Part shown: positions 38,479 to 46,846 of the stretch, in pieces
How the letters are laid out: every line of letters begins with the position of its first letter
Position numbering within the stretch: position 1 is the stretch's first letter
NCBI GenBank assembly: GCA_963824935.1
Contig: CAWGRF010000030.1
Location: forward strand, 1 to 64,000
Direction: 5' to 3'
Source of the DNA: JACCZX01 sp963824935
GTDB taxonomy: Bacteria > Pseudomonadota > Gammaproteobacteria > Burkholderiales > Burkholderiaceae_F
DNA length: 64,000 bases
The notes under the pieces: model-generated
Databases searched by the model: none
Seen by the model: only the letters and a program-made list of their open reading frames with translations
Told to the model about the DNA's origin: nothing
Position numbers and translations under genes: made by a program

Positions 38479-40002
38479 TCAGGCCACAGCAACGGGGATC
38501 TTGCCGATCTTCTGCTGCCACTCACGCGGTCCGGTCTGGTGCACCGAGGTGCCGTCGGCACTGACCGCAACGGTGACCGGCATGTCGCGCACATCAAACT
38601 CGTAGATTGCTTCCATACCGAGATCGGCGAAGCCGATGACCCGCGCGCCCTTGATTGCCTTCGCAACCAGATAGGCAGCGCCGCCCACCGCCATCAAATA
38701 GGCGCTCTTGTGCTTGCGTATTGCTTCGATTGCAACCGGGCCACGCTCCGCCTTACCGATCATCGCGATCAGTCCGGTTTGCGCCAGCATCATGTCGGTG
38801 AATTTGTCCATTCGCGTCGACGTGGTGGGCCCTGCGGGTCCCACTACTTCGTTACGCACCGGATCGACTGGCCCGACGTAGTAGATCACGCGATTCTTAA
38901 AGTCGACCGGCAGCGTTTCGCCTCGCGCCAGCATGTCGCCAATGCGCTTATGCGCGGCGTCGCGTCCGGTCAGCATGCGGCCGCTAAGCAGCAGCGTTTG
39001 CCCTGGCTTCCACGACGCGACCTGTTCTTTCGTCAACGTGTTGAGATCGACGCGCGTGCTCTTGTTGTAGTCGGGCTGCCAATTGACGTCGGGCCACAGA
39101 TCGAGTGACGGAGGCTCGATATATGCAGGACCCGATCCATCGAGAATGAAGTGCGCGTGCCGCGTTGCTGCGCAATTCGGAATCATTGCGACGGGCTTAC
39201 CGGCGGCGTGCGTCGGATACATCTTGATTTTGATGTCGAGCACGGTGGTCAACCCACCTAGACCCTGCGCGCCGATGCCGAGCGCGTTTACTTTTTCGTA
39301 TAGCTCGACGCGCAGCTTCTCGACATCGGTGCGCGCGCCGCGTTGCCGCAGTTCGTGCATGTCTATATCGTCCATCAGCGCTTCCTTCGCCAGCAGCATC
39401 GCTTTTTCTGCAGTGCCGCCGATGCCGATGCCGAGCATGCCGGGCGGACACCAACCTGCGCCCATCGTCGGCACCGTTTTCAGCACCCAGTCGACGATCG
39501 AGTCGCTGGGGTTGAGCATCACGAAAGTGCTCTTGTTTTCCGAGCCACCGCCCTTGGCCGCCACCGTCACGTCGACTGCATCGCCGGCCACCAACTGCAC
39601 GTTGATCACCGCCGGTGTGTTGTCCCCGGTGTTCTTACGGGCGAACTCTGGCGGATCGACGATCGATGCGCGCAGGACGTTGTCGGGATGGTTGTATCCA
39701 CGGCGCACTCCCTCATTGACCGCGTCTTCGAGCGAGCCGGTGAAATCTTCCCATCGCACGTTCATGCCGACCTTCAAGAAGACGTTGACGATGCCGGTGT
39801 CCTGGCAGATCGGGCGTTTGCCCTCGGCGCACATGCGCGAATTGGTCAGTATCTGCGCGATCGCGTCCTTCGCCGCCGCGCTTTGTTCGCGCTCATAGGC
39901 ACGTGCAAGATGGCTGATGTAATCGGCAGGGTGGTAGTAGCTGATGTATTGCAACGCACCGGCGATGCTTTCGATCAGATCCGCTTGCCGAATGCTGGTC
40001 AT
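38479..40002 (-). CDS. fumA: Fumarate hydratase, class I ([4Fe-4S])
   Basis: 507 residues from ATG 40002 (MTSIRQADL), with AAAGG upstream; the longer frame adds an unsupported leader. Reversibly hydrates fumarate to malate. The three cluster cysteines appear in KRPICQDTGIVNVF, GAGWCPPGMLGIG and IPNCAATRHAHF. Both the N-terminal fumarase and C-terminal swivel domains are present in one chain (GPAGPTTSTRMDKF). The frame is intact. Confidence 0.95.
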   Translation of the reverse strand: MTSIRQADLIESIAGALQYISYYHPADYISHLARAYEREQSAAAKDAIAQILTNSRMCAEGKRPICQDTGIVNVFLKVGMNVRWEDFTGSLEDAVNEGVRRGYNHPDNVLRASIVDPPEFARKNTGDNTPAVINVQLVAGDAVDVTVAAKGGGSENKSTFVMLNPSDSIVDWVLKTVPTMGAGWCPPGMLGIGIGGTAEKAMLLAKEALMDDIDMHELRQRGARTDVEKLRVELYEKVNALGIGAQGLGGLTTVLDIKIKMYPTHAAGKPVAMIPNCAATRHAHFILDGSGPAYIEPPSLDLWPDVNWQPDYNKSTRVDLNTLTKEQVASWKPGQTLLLSGRMLTGRDAAHKRIGDMLARGETLPVDFKNRVIYYVGPVDPVRNEVVGPAGPTTSTRMDKFTDMMLAQTGLIAMIGKAERGPVAIEAIRKHKSAYLMAVGGAAYLVAKAIKGARVIGFADLGMEAIYEFDVRDMPVTVAVSADGTSVHQTGPREWQQKIGKIPVAVA

Positions 40003-40368
40003 CAATGACCTTTCACCGGTCTGATGGCTACCGCCATCAGGCGGTCGGCCGTCGGGATGGGGGCGGGTAACGGCGCGGTCGATATCGGTAGCGGACATGT
40101 GATTGAGGGATCGGTGGCAAAAAACGAAATTCTATCCGGCGCGCGGCGCGTCGCCTCTTGCGCGCTGATGGCGTGCCCTCATATCGGAAACTGGCCGAAC
40201 CGGTATTGGCCGGAGCGGTCCAATGCCTTGATTCGTTTGGCAAATGAGGGGCAAGCGCCCTGGGGAACCTGAATGTAGCGCTGTTGAAAACTGCTCGTGC
40301 TCTACTGGCCAGTCTTTGCTAGCTTGCTAGACTCGCTCAACTTGTTTCACTCTCTTTGGAGAAGATCT
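40003..40368. other. Divergent intergenic region fumarase/htpX
   Basis: 366 bases between the divergent fumarase and htpX genes. It must hold both promoters. A small hairpin CTGATGG/CCATCAG (40021-40040) lies just upstream of the fumarase Shine-Dalgarno. TTGAAA at 40283 could be a -35 for htpX, but no convincing -10 follows. No gene seen. Confidence 0.4.
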
Positions 40369-41259
40369 ATGAAACGTATCGCTCTGTTCGTTTTGACGAA
40401 CCTTGCGATCATGGCTGTTCTGGTGCTGTTCCTGACCGTCTTGTCGTCAGTGTTCGGCATCAATTTCAACCTCGGCGGACAAACGCTGAACATCGGCAGC
40501 TTGGCGATCTTTTCGCTGGTGGTCGGCTTTACCGGTGCGTTCATCTCGCTGTTGTTGTCGAAGCCGATGGCCAAGTGGTCCACGGGTGCGCAAGTGATTA
40601 GCCAGCCATCGAATGCGATGGAATCGTGGCTCGTAGGTGCGGTGCGCCGACATGCCGAGAAGGCCGGAATCGGCATGCCCGAGGTCGCCATTTTTGAAGG
40701 CGAGCCGAACGCGTTTGCGACGGGCGCGTTCAAGAACAGCGCTCTGGTAGCCGTCTCGACGGGTCTGCTTCAGTCCATGAGCAAGGACGAAGTCGAAGCA
40801 GTGCTCGGCCACGAGGTTTCGCACATCTCGAACGGTGACATGGTGACCATGACGTTGCTGCAGGGCGTGATGAACACGTTCGTCGTGTTCCTGTCGCGCG
40901 TAATTGGCTACGTCGTCGACCGCCTCGTGCTGCGCAACGAAAGCGATGCGCCGGGCATCGGCTACTACCTCACCACCATCGTGCTCGATATCGCGCTCGG
41001 CTTCTTGGCCGCGATCGTCGTGGCCTGGTTCTCGCGGCGACGCGAGTTTCGTGCCGACGCCGGTGCCGTGGCGCTGATGGGCAGCAACCGTCCGATGATC
41101 AATGCGCTCGCGCGCCTTGGTGGTCAAGACCCGGGTCAGTTGCCGCAGCAAGTGCAAACGTTCGGCATCAATGGTCGTCCGAGCGGGATGCTGGCGCTAT
41201 TTTCGAGCCATCCGCCGATCGAAGAGCGGATTGCAGCGCTGCAGGGCGCGGCTCGATAG
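40369..41259 (+). CDS. htpX: Heat-shock membrane protease HtpX
   Basis: 296 residues; ATG 40369 follows GGAGAAG. M48 zinc metalloprotease for quality control of inner-membrane proteins. Membrane segments IALFVLTNLAIMAVLVLFL and LAIFSLVVGFTGAFISLLL at the N-terminus, zinc motif HEVSH (residues 148-152), third ligand Glu in RREFRADAGAVALMG, two further membrane segments after it. Complete frame with its own terminator. Confidence 0.95.
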   Translation: MKRIALFVLTNLAIMAVLVLFLTVLSSVFGINFNLGGQTLNIGSLAIFSLVVGFTGAFISLLLSKPMAKWSTGAQVISQPSNAMESWLVGAVRRHAEKAGIGMPEVAIFEGEPNAFATGAFKNSALVAVSTGLLQSMSKDEVEAVLGHEVSHISNGDMVTMTLLQGVMNTFVVFLSRVIGYVVDRLVLRNESDAPGIGYYLTTIVLDIALGFLAAIVVAWFSRRREFRADAGAVALMGSNRPMINALARLGGQDPGQLPQQVQTFGINGRPSGMLALFSSHPPIEERIAALQGAAR

Positions 41260-41277
41260 AAGAATCACACTCACTCA

Positions 41278-41302
41278 AGGCCGGGACCGCCCGGCCTTTT
41301 TT
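41278..41302 (+). terminator. Rho-independent terminator of htpX
   Basis: 8-bp stem AGGCCGGG/CCCGGCCT with loop ACCG and six T residues on the plus strand. The stop codon of the convergent MATE gene falls within its tail. Confidence 0.92.
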
Positions 41303-42683
41303 ACGCCTGTCTGATCCTGCGGCTCGACACTGTGGCAGTGAGCCATGCAAGCGAGAGTGCGGCGATGGCAAGTGCGACGGTCGCCGCCTCCCAGAAACCA
41401 AGAGCTCCGCGCGGATCACCTAGCGGCGTATGCGTGAGTCCGATCCAGTAGCCGCCGAGCAGCCCGACGCCCCAAAGCGCAAACCCATAGATCACCATCG
41501 GCCATAAAGTGTTCTTGTAACCGCGCAAGGCAAAACCGCACACTCCCTGGCACGCGTCGAACACGTGAAAGACCGCTGCCCAGCCGATCAGTGACAGCGC
41601 CACGGCGCTCACGGCTGCGTCGATCGTATATAGCGCGACGATCTGTTCGCGTAGCAACCAAACAAGGGTGGCGGCAACCAGCGCGATGGCGATCGACAAT
41701 CGGAAGCCGCGCAGCGCTGCAACCCGGGCAACACGCGGATCGCCGGCGCCGAGTGACTGTGCGACCAGCACGCTGGTGGCGACGCCGAGTGAAAGTGGAA
41801 TCATGAACAGGATCGCGGCCAGATTGCCAACGACCTGGTGGCCGGCCACTGACGCAGTGCCCAGGCGCGCAATCAATACCGCCATGAACGTGAACGACGT
41901 CACTTCGAAAAGCACGGATAAGCCGATCGGAACGCCGAGTTTCAGCAATTCACGCTGACTCTCCCAGCGCGGAGCGTGCGTGCCGTCACTGTGAAAGCGG
42001 CGAAAAAATGGATCGAGCCGCCAGACGCCGAGGCTCAACGCGAGGGTTAGCCATGCAAGCACTGCCGTGGCCACGCCGGCGCCGGCTCCACCCATCGCCG
42101 GAATCGGGCCCACGCCAAACATGAAGATCGCATTTAACGGGATCTTGAGCGCGAGTGCGAACACGTTGATCATCATCGTGATCTGTGGGCGCGAAACCGC
42201 TGCATTGAGTGCCACGAAGGCGCGAAACGCCAATGCCGCGGGCAGACCGAACGCGATCGCGTGCAAGTACGTCGTTGCGATCGATGCAACGTCGGCACTC
42301 ACGCGCGCGAAGCCGAGCCAGGCATCGGTCGCGAGCACGATCGGCAAGCCGAAAGCTGCCAGAAAGATCGACAACCACAGTGCCTGCTGCAGGTCGTCGC
42401 CGATCGCGCGCCAGCGCCGCGCGCCAAAATGATGGCCGGCAATCGGTGACAGTGCCTGCAGCACACCCATCAAGCCGATGTAGACCGAGACATAGATGCT
42501 GGAACCGACCGCAACTGCTGCCAGATCGGTCGCTGACAACCGGCCCGCCATGATGGTGTCGATCGTTCCGTTGCCGACTACTGCAAGGTTGGCGATAAAG
42601 AGCGGCCAGCCGAGTTTGACGAAGGCGCGGGTCGACGTATCAGGTGGAGCGTTCCGAGCCATTACCTCGGTTTGCTCACTCAT
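41301..42683 (-). CDS. MATE family efflux transporter
   Basis: 460 residues, about 12 membrane segments in two homologous halves. MATE proteins extrude drugs or metabolites using Na+ or H+. Typical segments: LGWPLFIANLAVVGNGTIDT, MAGRLSATDLAAVAVGSSIY, LQALSPIAGHHFGA and, in the second half, LARLGTASVAGHQVVGNLAA. Start ATG 42683 (MSEQTEVM); ATG 42662 is an alternative. Substrate unknown. Confidence 0.9.
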   Translation of the reverse strand: MSEQTEVMARNAPPDTSTRAFVKLGWPLFIANLAVVGNGTIDTIMAGRLSATDLAAVAVGSSIYVSVYIGLMGVLQALSPIAGHHFGARRWRAIGDDLQQALWLSIFLAAFGLPIVLATDAWLGFARVSADVASIATTYLHAIAFGLPAALAFRAFVALNAAVSRPQITMMINVFALALKIPLNAIFMFGVGPIPAMGGAGAGVATAVLAWLTLALSLGVWRLDPFFRRFHSDGTHAPRWESQRELLKLGVPIGLSVLFEVTSFTFMAVLIARLGTASVAGHQVVGNLAAILFMIPLSLGVATSVLVAQSLGAGDPRVARVAALRGFRLSIAIALVAATLVWLLREQIVALYTIDAAVSAVALSLIGWAAVFHVFDACQGVCGFALRGYKNTLWPMVIYGFALWGVGLLGGYWIGLTHTPLGDPRGALGFWEAATVALAIAALSLAWLTATVSSRRIRQA

Positions 42684-42719
42684 GGCTGTCGTGTTCGCGC
42701 CCGTAGTGGCGCGCGCGAA

Positions 42720-44450
42720 TCATTGATCGCGCACCCACACCCTGAACAACTCGTCGTAACGCGCGCGACGCGTGAATTCGTAAACGACGTTCCAGCCTGC
42801 CAGCGGCTCATCATCAGTCGGCGTGCGCTGGCTGTCGCGTTGAATTGCAACGCGGCACGATACCGGCGCCGCATGCTGCGGCCCGAAGCGCAGTCCGCCG
42901 TGATAGGCGAGCATCGCGCGAATGCCGAGCGGCAGATGATGGCCTTGCACGCAGCTGTCGCCGCCGACGCGCTTGACCTGCTCGGCCAGTACGGCGGCCG
43001 TCGACGCATAAGAGCGCGAATACTCGATCGGTGCGCCGTAGATCGACACGATCACCACCGATACAACCGCGAGTCCGCTGGCGGCGAGCATCGGTCCGCG
43101 CCAGAGCATCGGCGGCCGCACACGCACACGCCAGAGCACGAGAAAAATCCACGCGCCGGTTGCCGCAAGCGCGATGGCGGTTGCAATGATCGGCGCCGAC
43201 GGTTCCAGCCCCGGAACGAGTCGCGCCACCGAATCCGCCATTCTTGGCGGTACGCCTGCGTTCCATGCGCCGAAGTAGACCCAGATCGCAATCAGCGTGA
43301 AGGTGAATAGCGCGAGCGAGAACCAGTCGATTGCGTTGTCGGCAGCTCGGCGCAGCGTTGAAACGCTGAAGGTGCCGAGCACCACCATCGCGGGCACCGC
43401 GACGATTAACTCGCGGTCGCTCGGGTCGGCGGTGATCAGCACAGCGAGGAGCGCAGCGATCGTCAGCAGCAGCGGCAATAGCACATGCGGGCGACGCCAA
43501 AAACTCCGCCACGAGTAGAGCGTCCACAGCGCGAACGGCCACACTGGCCATGTGTACCAGCCCACATTGCGCAAGAGCCACATGAAGCTTGCGACATTCG
43601 GCCCTGCAAGCTCACGCGCATGCCACGCCCACCAATCGTCAAAGTACAGCACCGACTGCGGAGTCGTCGTGTGCGCGGCAATCGGCCACAGCGAAAACAG
43701 CCCGACGGCGATTGCAATCAGCACGGCCACGCGCAACGCACGGTGCGTGCCGAATGACAGCAGGAAAATCACGGAGGCGATCAGTAAAGCGCCGGCCGGC
43801 AGCCATCCGCGCGTCAGGGCAATCGCGGCGAGCGCCGCTGCAGCGCCGATCGTTCCCTTCCATTGATCCTCAAGCGATACCGCGAGCGCAAGCAGCAACG
43901 CTGACACCCACGCGAAGACTGCCGTTTCGGCAACTGTTTCGTGCATCCTTAGCACGATGCCAATCGTCGCGAGCATCAACAGCACGGCGATGTCGGCCAG
44001 CATGCGCCCGTAGTCGCGCGAATTAGCTTCGCCACCAAAGGCGAATGCGACCGGCTGCGCCTCTGGGCGTCGCGCCAGCCGATAAGTCGTGTACCACAGG
44101 CACGTCGTTGCAAGCACAAACCACAGCACCGTGACCAGTCGCGCTGCAACGATGTCGCCGACGACACCGCCGAACAGCCGAATCAGCAGCGCGCCGATCC
44201 AGAATGGCAGCGGTCCTTCCTCCGGCAGCAGCACTCCGACCACGGACGGAAGCCACCATTCGGCAGCGCTGCCGTGGGCCATCGTCCACATCACGCCGAA
44301 CGCGGACGCGTCTTCGAGGCTCCACGGATCGCGCGCGAACAACCCCGGCAGGATGTAGGCTGCCAGCAAGCCGAAAAACATCCAGCGCGGCAATTTGGCC
44401 GCCGCGGCTTCGCTTACGCGAGCCGGCGAGGGGCGGTGTTCAAAACTCAT
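42720..44450 (-). CDS. GT39/ArnT-like polytopic membrane glycosyltransferase
   Basis: 576 residues, about 11-12 membrane segments. The first periplasmic loop holds the acidic GLFARDPWSLEDASAFGVM, resembling the catalytic DE motif of ArnT/PMT-type (GT-C) enzymes that use polyprenyl-linked sugars. ADPSDRELIVAVPAMVVLG and a soluble C-terminal region (QGHHLPLGIRAMLAYHGG) follow. It could decorate lipid A, glycan or protein; the acceptor is unknown. Insulated from rpmE by tandem terminators. Confidence 0.75.
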   Translation of the reverse strand: MSFEHRPSPARVSEAAAAKLPRWMFFGLLAAYILPGLFARDPWSLEDASAFGVMWTMAHGSAAEWWLPSVVGVLLPEEGPLPFWIGALLIRLFGGVVGDIVAARLVTVLWFVLATTCLWYTTYRLARRPEAQPVAFAFGGEANSRDYGRMLADIAVLLMLATIGIVLRMHETVAETAVFAWVSALLLALAVSLEDQWKGTIGAAAALAAIALTRGWLPAGALLIASVIFLLSFGTHRALRVAVLIAIAVGLFSLWPIAAHTTTPQSVLYFDDWWAWHARELAGPNVASFMWLLRNVGWYTWPVWPFALWTLYSWRSFWRRPHVLLPLLLTIAALLAVLITADPSDRELIVAVPAMVVLGTFSVSTLRRAADNAIDWFSLALFTFTLIAIWVYFGAWNAGVPPRMADSVARLVPGLEPSAPIIATAIALAATGAWIFLVLWRVRVRPPMLWRGPMLAASGLAVVSVVIVSIYGAPIEYSRSYASTAAVLAEQVKRVGGDSCVQGHHLPLGIRAMLAYHGGLRFGPQHAAPVSCRVAIQRDSQRTPTDDEPLAGWNVVYEFTRRARYDELFRVWVRDQ

Positions 44451-44451
44451 C

Positions 44452-44477
44452 TAAGAAAGAAAAGGCAGCCGAGGCTG
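44452..44477 (-). terminator. Second (distal) terminator after rpmE
   Basis: Minus strand: GCAGCC TCG GGCTGCC-type stem, then TTTTCTTTCTT. It lies immediately upstream of the next gene's start and is a near-duplicate of the proximal one. Confidence 0.65.
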
Positions 44478-44483
44478 CAGGCA

Positions 44484-44506
44484 AAGAAAAGGCAGCCGAA
44501 GCTGCC
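44484..44506 (-). terminator. Proximal terminator after rpmE
   Basis: Minus strand: GGCAGC TTCG GCTGCC stem with TTTTCTTT tail, 25 bases past the rpmE stop. Confidence 0.8.
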
Positions 44507-44530
44507 TTTGTACGCGATCTCGATGCGCTT

Positions 44531-44836
44531 TCACCGGCGCCGTGCTTCGGCCTTGGCCTTGGTGGCTTCAACTGCAGCAGCGTTGACGGCTTCTGTTTTC
44601 GCGGCGAATTTTTGACGGAATTTTTCGACCCGGCCGGCTTCGACGATGCGGGTTTGCGCACCGGTATAAAACGGGTGCGATTCGGACGACGTGTCGAGCT
44701 TGAACAGCGGATATGTCTTGCCGTCTATTTCGATGGTCTCACGCGTTTGCAACGTAGAGCGTGTGATGAATTTGAAATCGTTCTGCATGTCCTGGAAAAC
44801 GACTTCGCGGTATTCGGGATGGATGCCTTGTTTCAT
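44531..44836 (-). CDS. rpmE2: 50S ribosomal protein L31 type B
   Basis: 101 residues. Type B L31: MKQGIHPEYREVVFQDM, SHPFYTGAQTRIVEAGRVEKF. The four zinc-binding cysteines of type A are absent, so this is the zinc-independent form. An Ala/Lys/Glu-rich extension (KTEAVNAAAVEATKAKAEARRR, in part) lengthens the C-terminus. Downstream of rho on the same strand, a conserved rho-rpmE order. Confidence 0.93.
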   Translation of the reverse strand: MKQGIHPEYREVVFQDMQNDFKFITRSTLQTRETIEIDGKTYPLFKLDTSSESHPFYTGAQTRIVEAGRVEKFRQKFAAKTEAVNAAAVEATKAKAEARRR

Positions 44837-44956
44837 CTGTGAATTCGCTTGTAGATTCGCTAGTAGGCCGCCAGTCGCCGCCCGGTGGCTCGACCACGTA
44901 CCTGGATTTGGAAGGCGCGAATTATCCGGGTTTTGAATAGTGGGAGCAAGCTCTCC

Positions 44957-46219
44957 CTACCCGCCCCGACGCATCATGTCGAAGAACTCGGCATTGCTCT
45001 TGGTCGCCTTCATCTTGTCGAGCAGAAATTCCATCGCCTCGATCTCGTCCATGCCGTACAGCAGCTTGCGCAGGATCCAGACCTTTTGCAGGATTTCAGG
45101 CTTCAGCAACAGCTCTTCCTTGCGGGTACCAGAACGGTTGACGTTGAGCGCCGGATAAACGCGCTTTTCTGCGAGCCGGCGCTCCATGTGAATCTCCATG
45201 TTGCCGGTGCCTTTGAATTCTTCGTAGATCACGTCGTCCATGCGCGAGCCGGTGTCGATCAGCGCGGTGGCGATGATGGTCAACGATCCGCCTTCTTCGA
45301 TGTTGCGAGCGGCACCGAAAAACCGCTTCGGTCGTTGCAACGCATTGGCATCAACGCCGCCGGTCAACACCTTGCCCGACGCAGGAATTACGGTGTTATA
45401 GGCGCGAGCCAGCCGTGTAATCGAATCGAGCAAGATAACAACGTCCTTCTTGCTCTCGGCCAGACGCTTGGCCTTTTCGATCACCATTTCAGCGACCTGC
45501 ACGTGGCGCGTCGCCGGCTCGTCGAACGTTGATGCGACTACTTCGCCTTTTACCGAGCGCTGCATCTCGGTCACTTCCTCGGGCCGTTCGTCGATCAGCA
45601 ACACGATCAACACGACGTCCGGATGATTGGCGGCGATCGCGTGCGCCATGTGCTGCATCAACACTGTCTTGCCTGATTTCGGGCTGGAGACCAGCAAGCC
45701 GCGCTGCCCCTTTCCGATCGGCGCGATCAAATCGACCAGGCGTCCGGTCAGATTCTCATCACCCTTCATGTCGCGCTCGAGAATCAACGGCTCGTCCGGA
45801 AACAGCGGCGTCAGGTTCTCGAACAAGATGCGATGCTTGGTCGACTCGGGGGGTTGTCCATTGACCTTGTCGACTTTGACCAGCGCGAAGTAGCGTTCGC
45901 CGTCCTTTGGCGTTCGCACTTCGCCTTCGATCGAATCGCCGGTATGCAGATTGAAGCGCCGAATTTGCGATGGCGAGATATAGATGTCATCGGTGCTCGC
46001 CAGGTACGAAGACTCGGGCGAGCGCAGGAAGCCAAAGCCGTCGGGTAGCACTTCGAGCGTGCCATCGCCGAAGATCTGTTCGCCGGATTTCGCGCGTTTC
46101 TTCAGGATTGCAAACATCAACTCCTGTTTGCGCATCCGGTTGGCGTTGTCGATCTCGAGCCCGATCGCCATCTCGAGCAGTTGTGAGACGTGCAGTGCTT
46201 TTAGTTCTGATAGGTGCAT
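44957..46219 (-). CDS. rho: Transcription termination factor Rho
   Basis: 420 residues. Hexameric RNA-dependent ATPase that terminates transcription. N-terminal helical domain (MHLSELKALHVSQLLEMA), CSD RNA-binding domain (LEVLPDGFGFLRSPESSYL), Walker A SSPKSGKT (about 178-185), Walker B VVILLDSITRLARAYN, Q-loop/R-loop ASGKVLTGGVDANALQRPKR. Complete. It follows trxA with about 90 bases between. Confidence 0.97.
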   Translation of the reverse strand: MHLSELKALHVSQLLEMAIGLEIDNANRMRKQELMFAILKKRAKSGEQIFGDGTLEVLPDGFGFLRSPESSYLASTDDIYISPSQIRRFNLHTGDSIEGEVRTPKDGERYFALVKVDKVNGQPPESTKHRILFENLTPLFPDEPLILERDMKGDENLTGRLVDLIAPIGKGQRGLLVSSPKSGKTVLMQHMAHAIAANHPDVVLIVLLIDERPEEVTEMQRSVKGEVVASTFDEPATRHVQVAEMVIEKAKRLAESKKDVVILLDSITRLARAYNTVIPASGKVLTGGVDANALQRPKRFFGAARNIEEGGSLTIIATALIDTGSRMDDVIYEEFKGTGNMEIHMERRLAEKRVYPALNVNRSGTRKEELLLKPEILQKVWILRKLLYGMDEIEAMEFLLDKMKATKSNAEFFDMMRRGG

Positions 46220-46265
46220 AAGTCGGTAGGAATATGGGGCGCCGGGAGCGCGCCCGCGGGGAGGG

Positions 46266-46290
46266 CGGTGGACCGTTCATCGATCCACCG
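46266..46290 (-). promoter_or_regulatory. Hairpin in the trxA-rho spacer
   Basis: Perfect 7-bp stem CGGTGGA/TCCACCG with an 11-base loop between the trxA stop and the rho start. No U-run, so probably not a terminator; a role in rho leader attenuation is only a guess. Confidence 0.3.
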
Positions 46291-46310
46291 GCTAATTGAG
46301 GTTAAGTCAG

Positions 46311-46634
46311 TTAGAGGTTGCTGTCGATAAAAGCCGTTAGTTGAGATTTTGAAAGTGCGCCGACCTTGGTTCCGACTACCGCGCCATTCTTGAACATCAT
46401 GAGTGTCGGGATTCCGCGGATGCCATATTTTGCCGGCGTCGCCTGATTCTCGTCGACATTAAGCTTAGCCACCGTGATCTTTCCCTGATACTCCTTGGAC
46501 ACTTCATCCAGGATCGGCGCGATCATGCGGCATGGACCGCACCATTCTGCCCAGTAGTCGACCAGTACCGGAGCCGAGGACTTTAGGACGTCGGATTCGA
46601 ACGCTGAGTCGCTGGTGTACTTGATGTCACTCAT
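46311..46634 (-). CDS. trxA: Thioredoxin 1
   Basis: 107 residues from ATG 46634 (MSDIKYTSDS), with AGAGGA upstream; the longer frame is not needed. Cytosolic disulfide reductase: active site WCGPC with Cys32 and Cys35, cis-Pro in IRGIPTLMMF. Upstream of rho, a conserved order. Confidence 0.96.
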   Translation of the reverse strand: MSDIKYTSDSAFESDVLKSSAPVLVDYWAEWCGPCRMIAPILDEVSKEYQGKITVAKLNVDENQATPAKYGIRGIPTLMMFKNGAVVGTKVGALSKSQLTAFIDSNL

Positions 46635-46846
46635 TTGAGTCCTCTCGCTTGCGAGCGCCAATTTAGCGCAATCGCATTCAGAAGAAGGGAACTATTGTCA
46701 GGGGATTTGGCGGCGCACGATCAAATTGCAAGACCGCGAATTGCAAGAGCAGGCACTCACCTCGACGCGATGGTATCACTTCCGGTCGGATTGTGAAGTC
46801 GGGATCACGGCTTCTGCTACCTACAATGGCCGCCTTTTAGCCGCTA

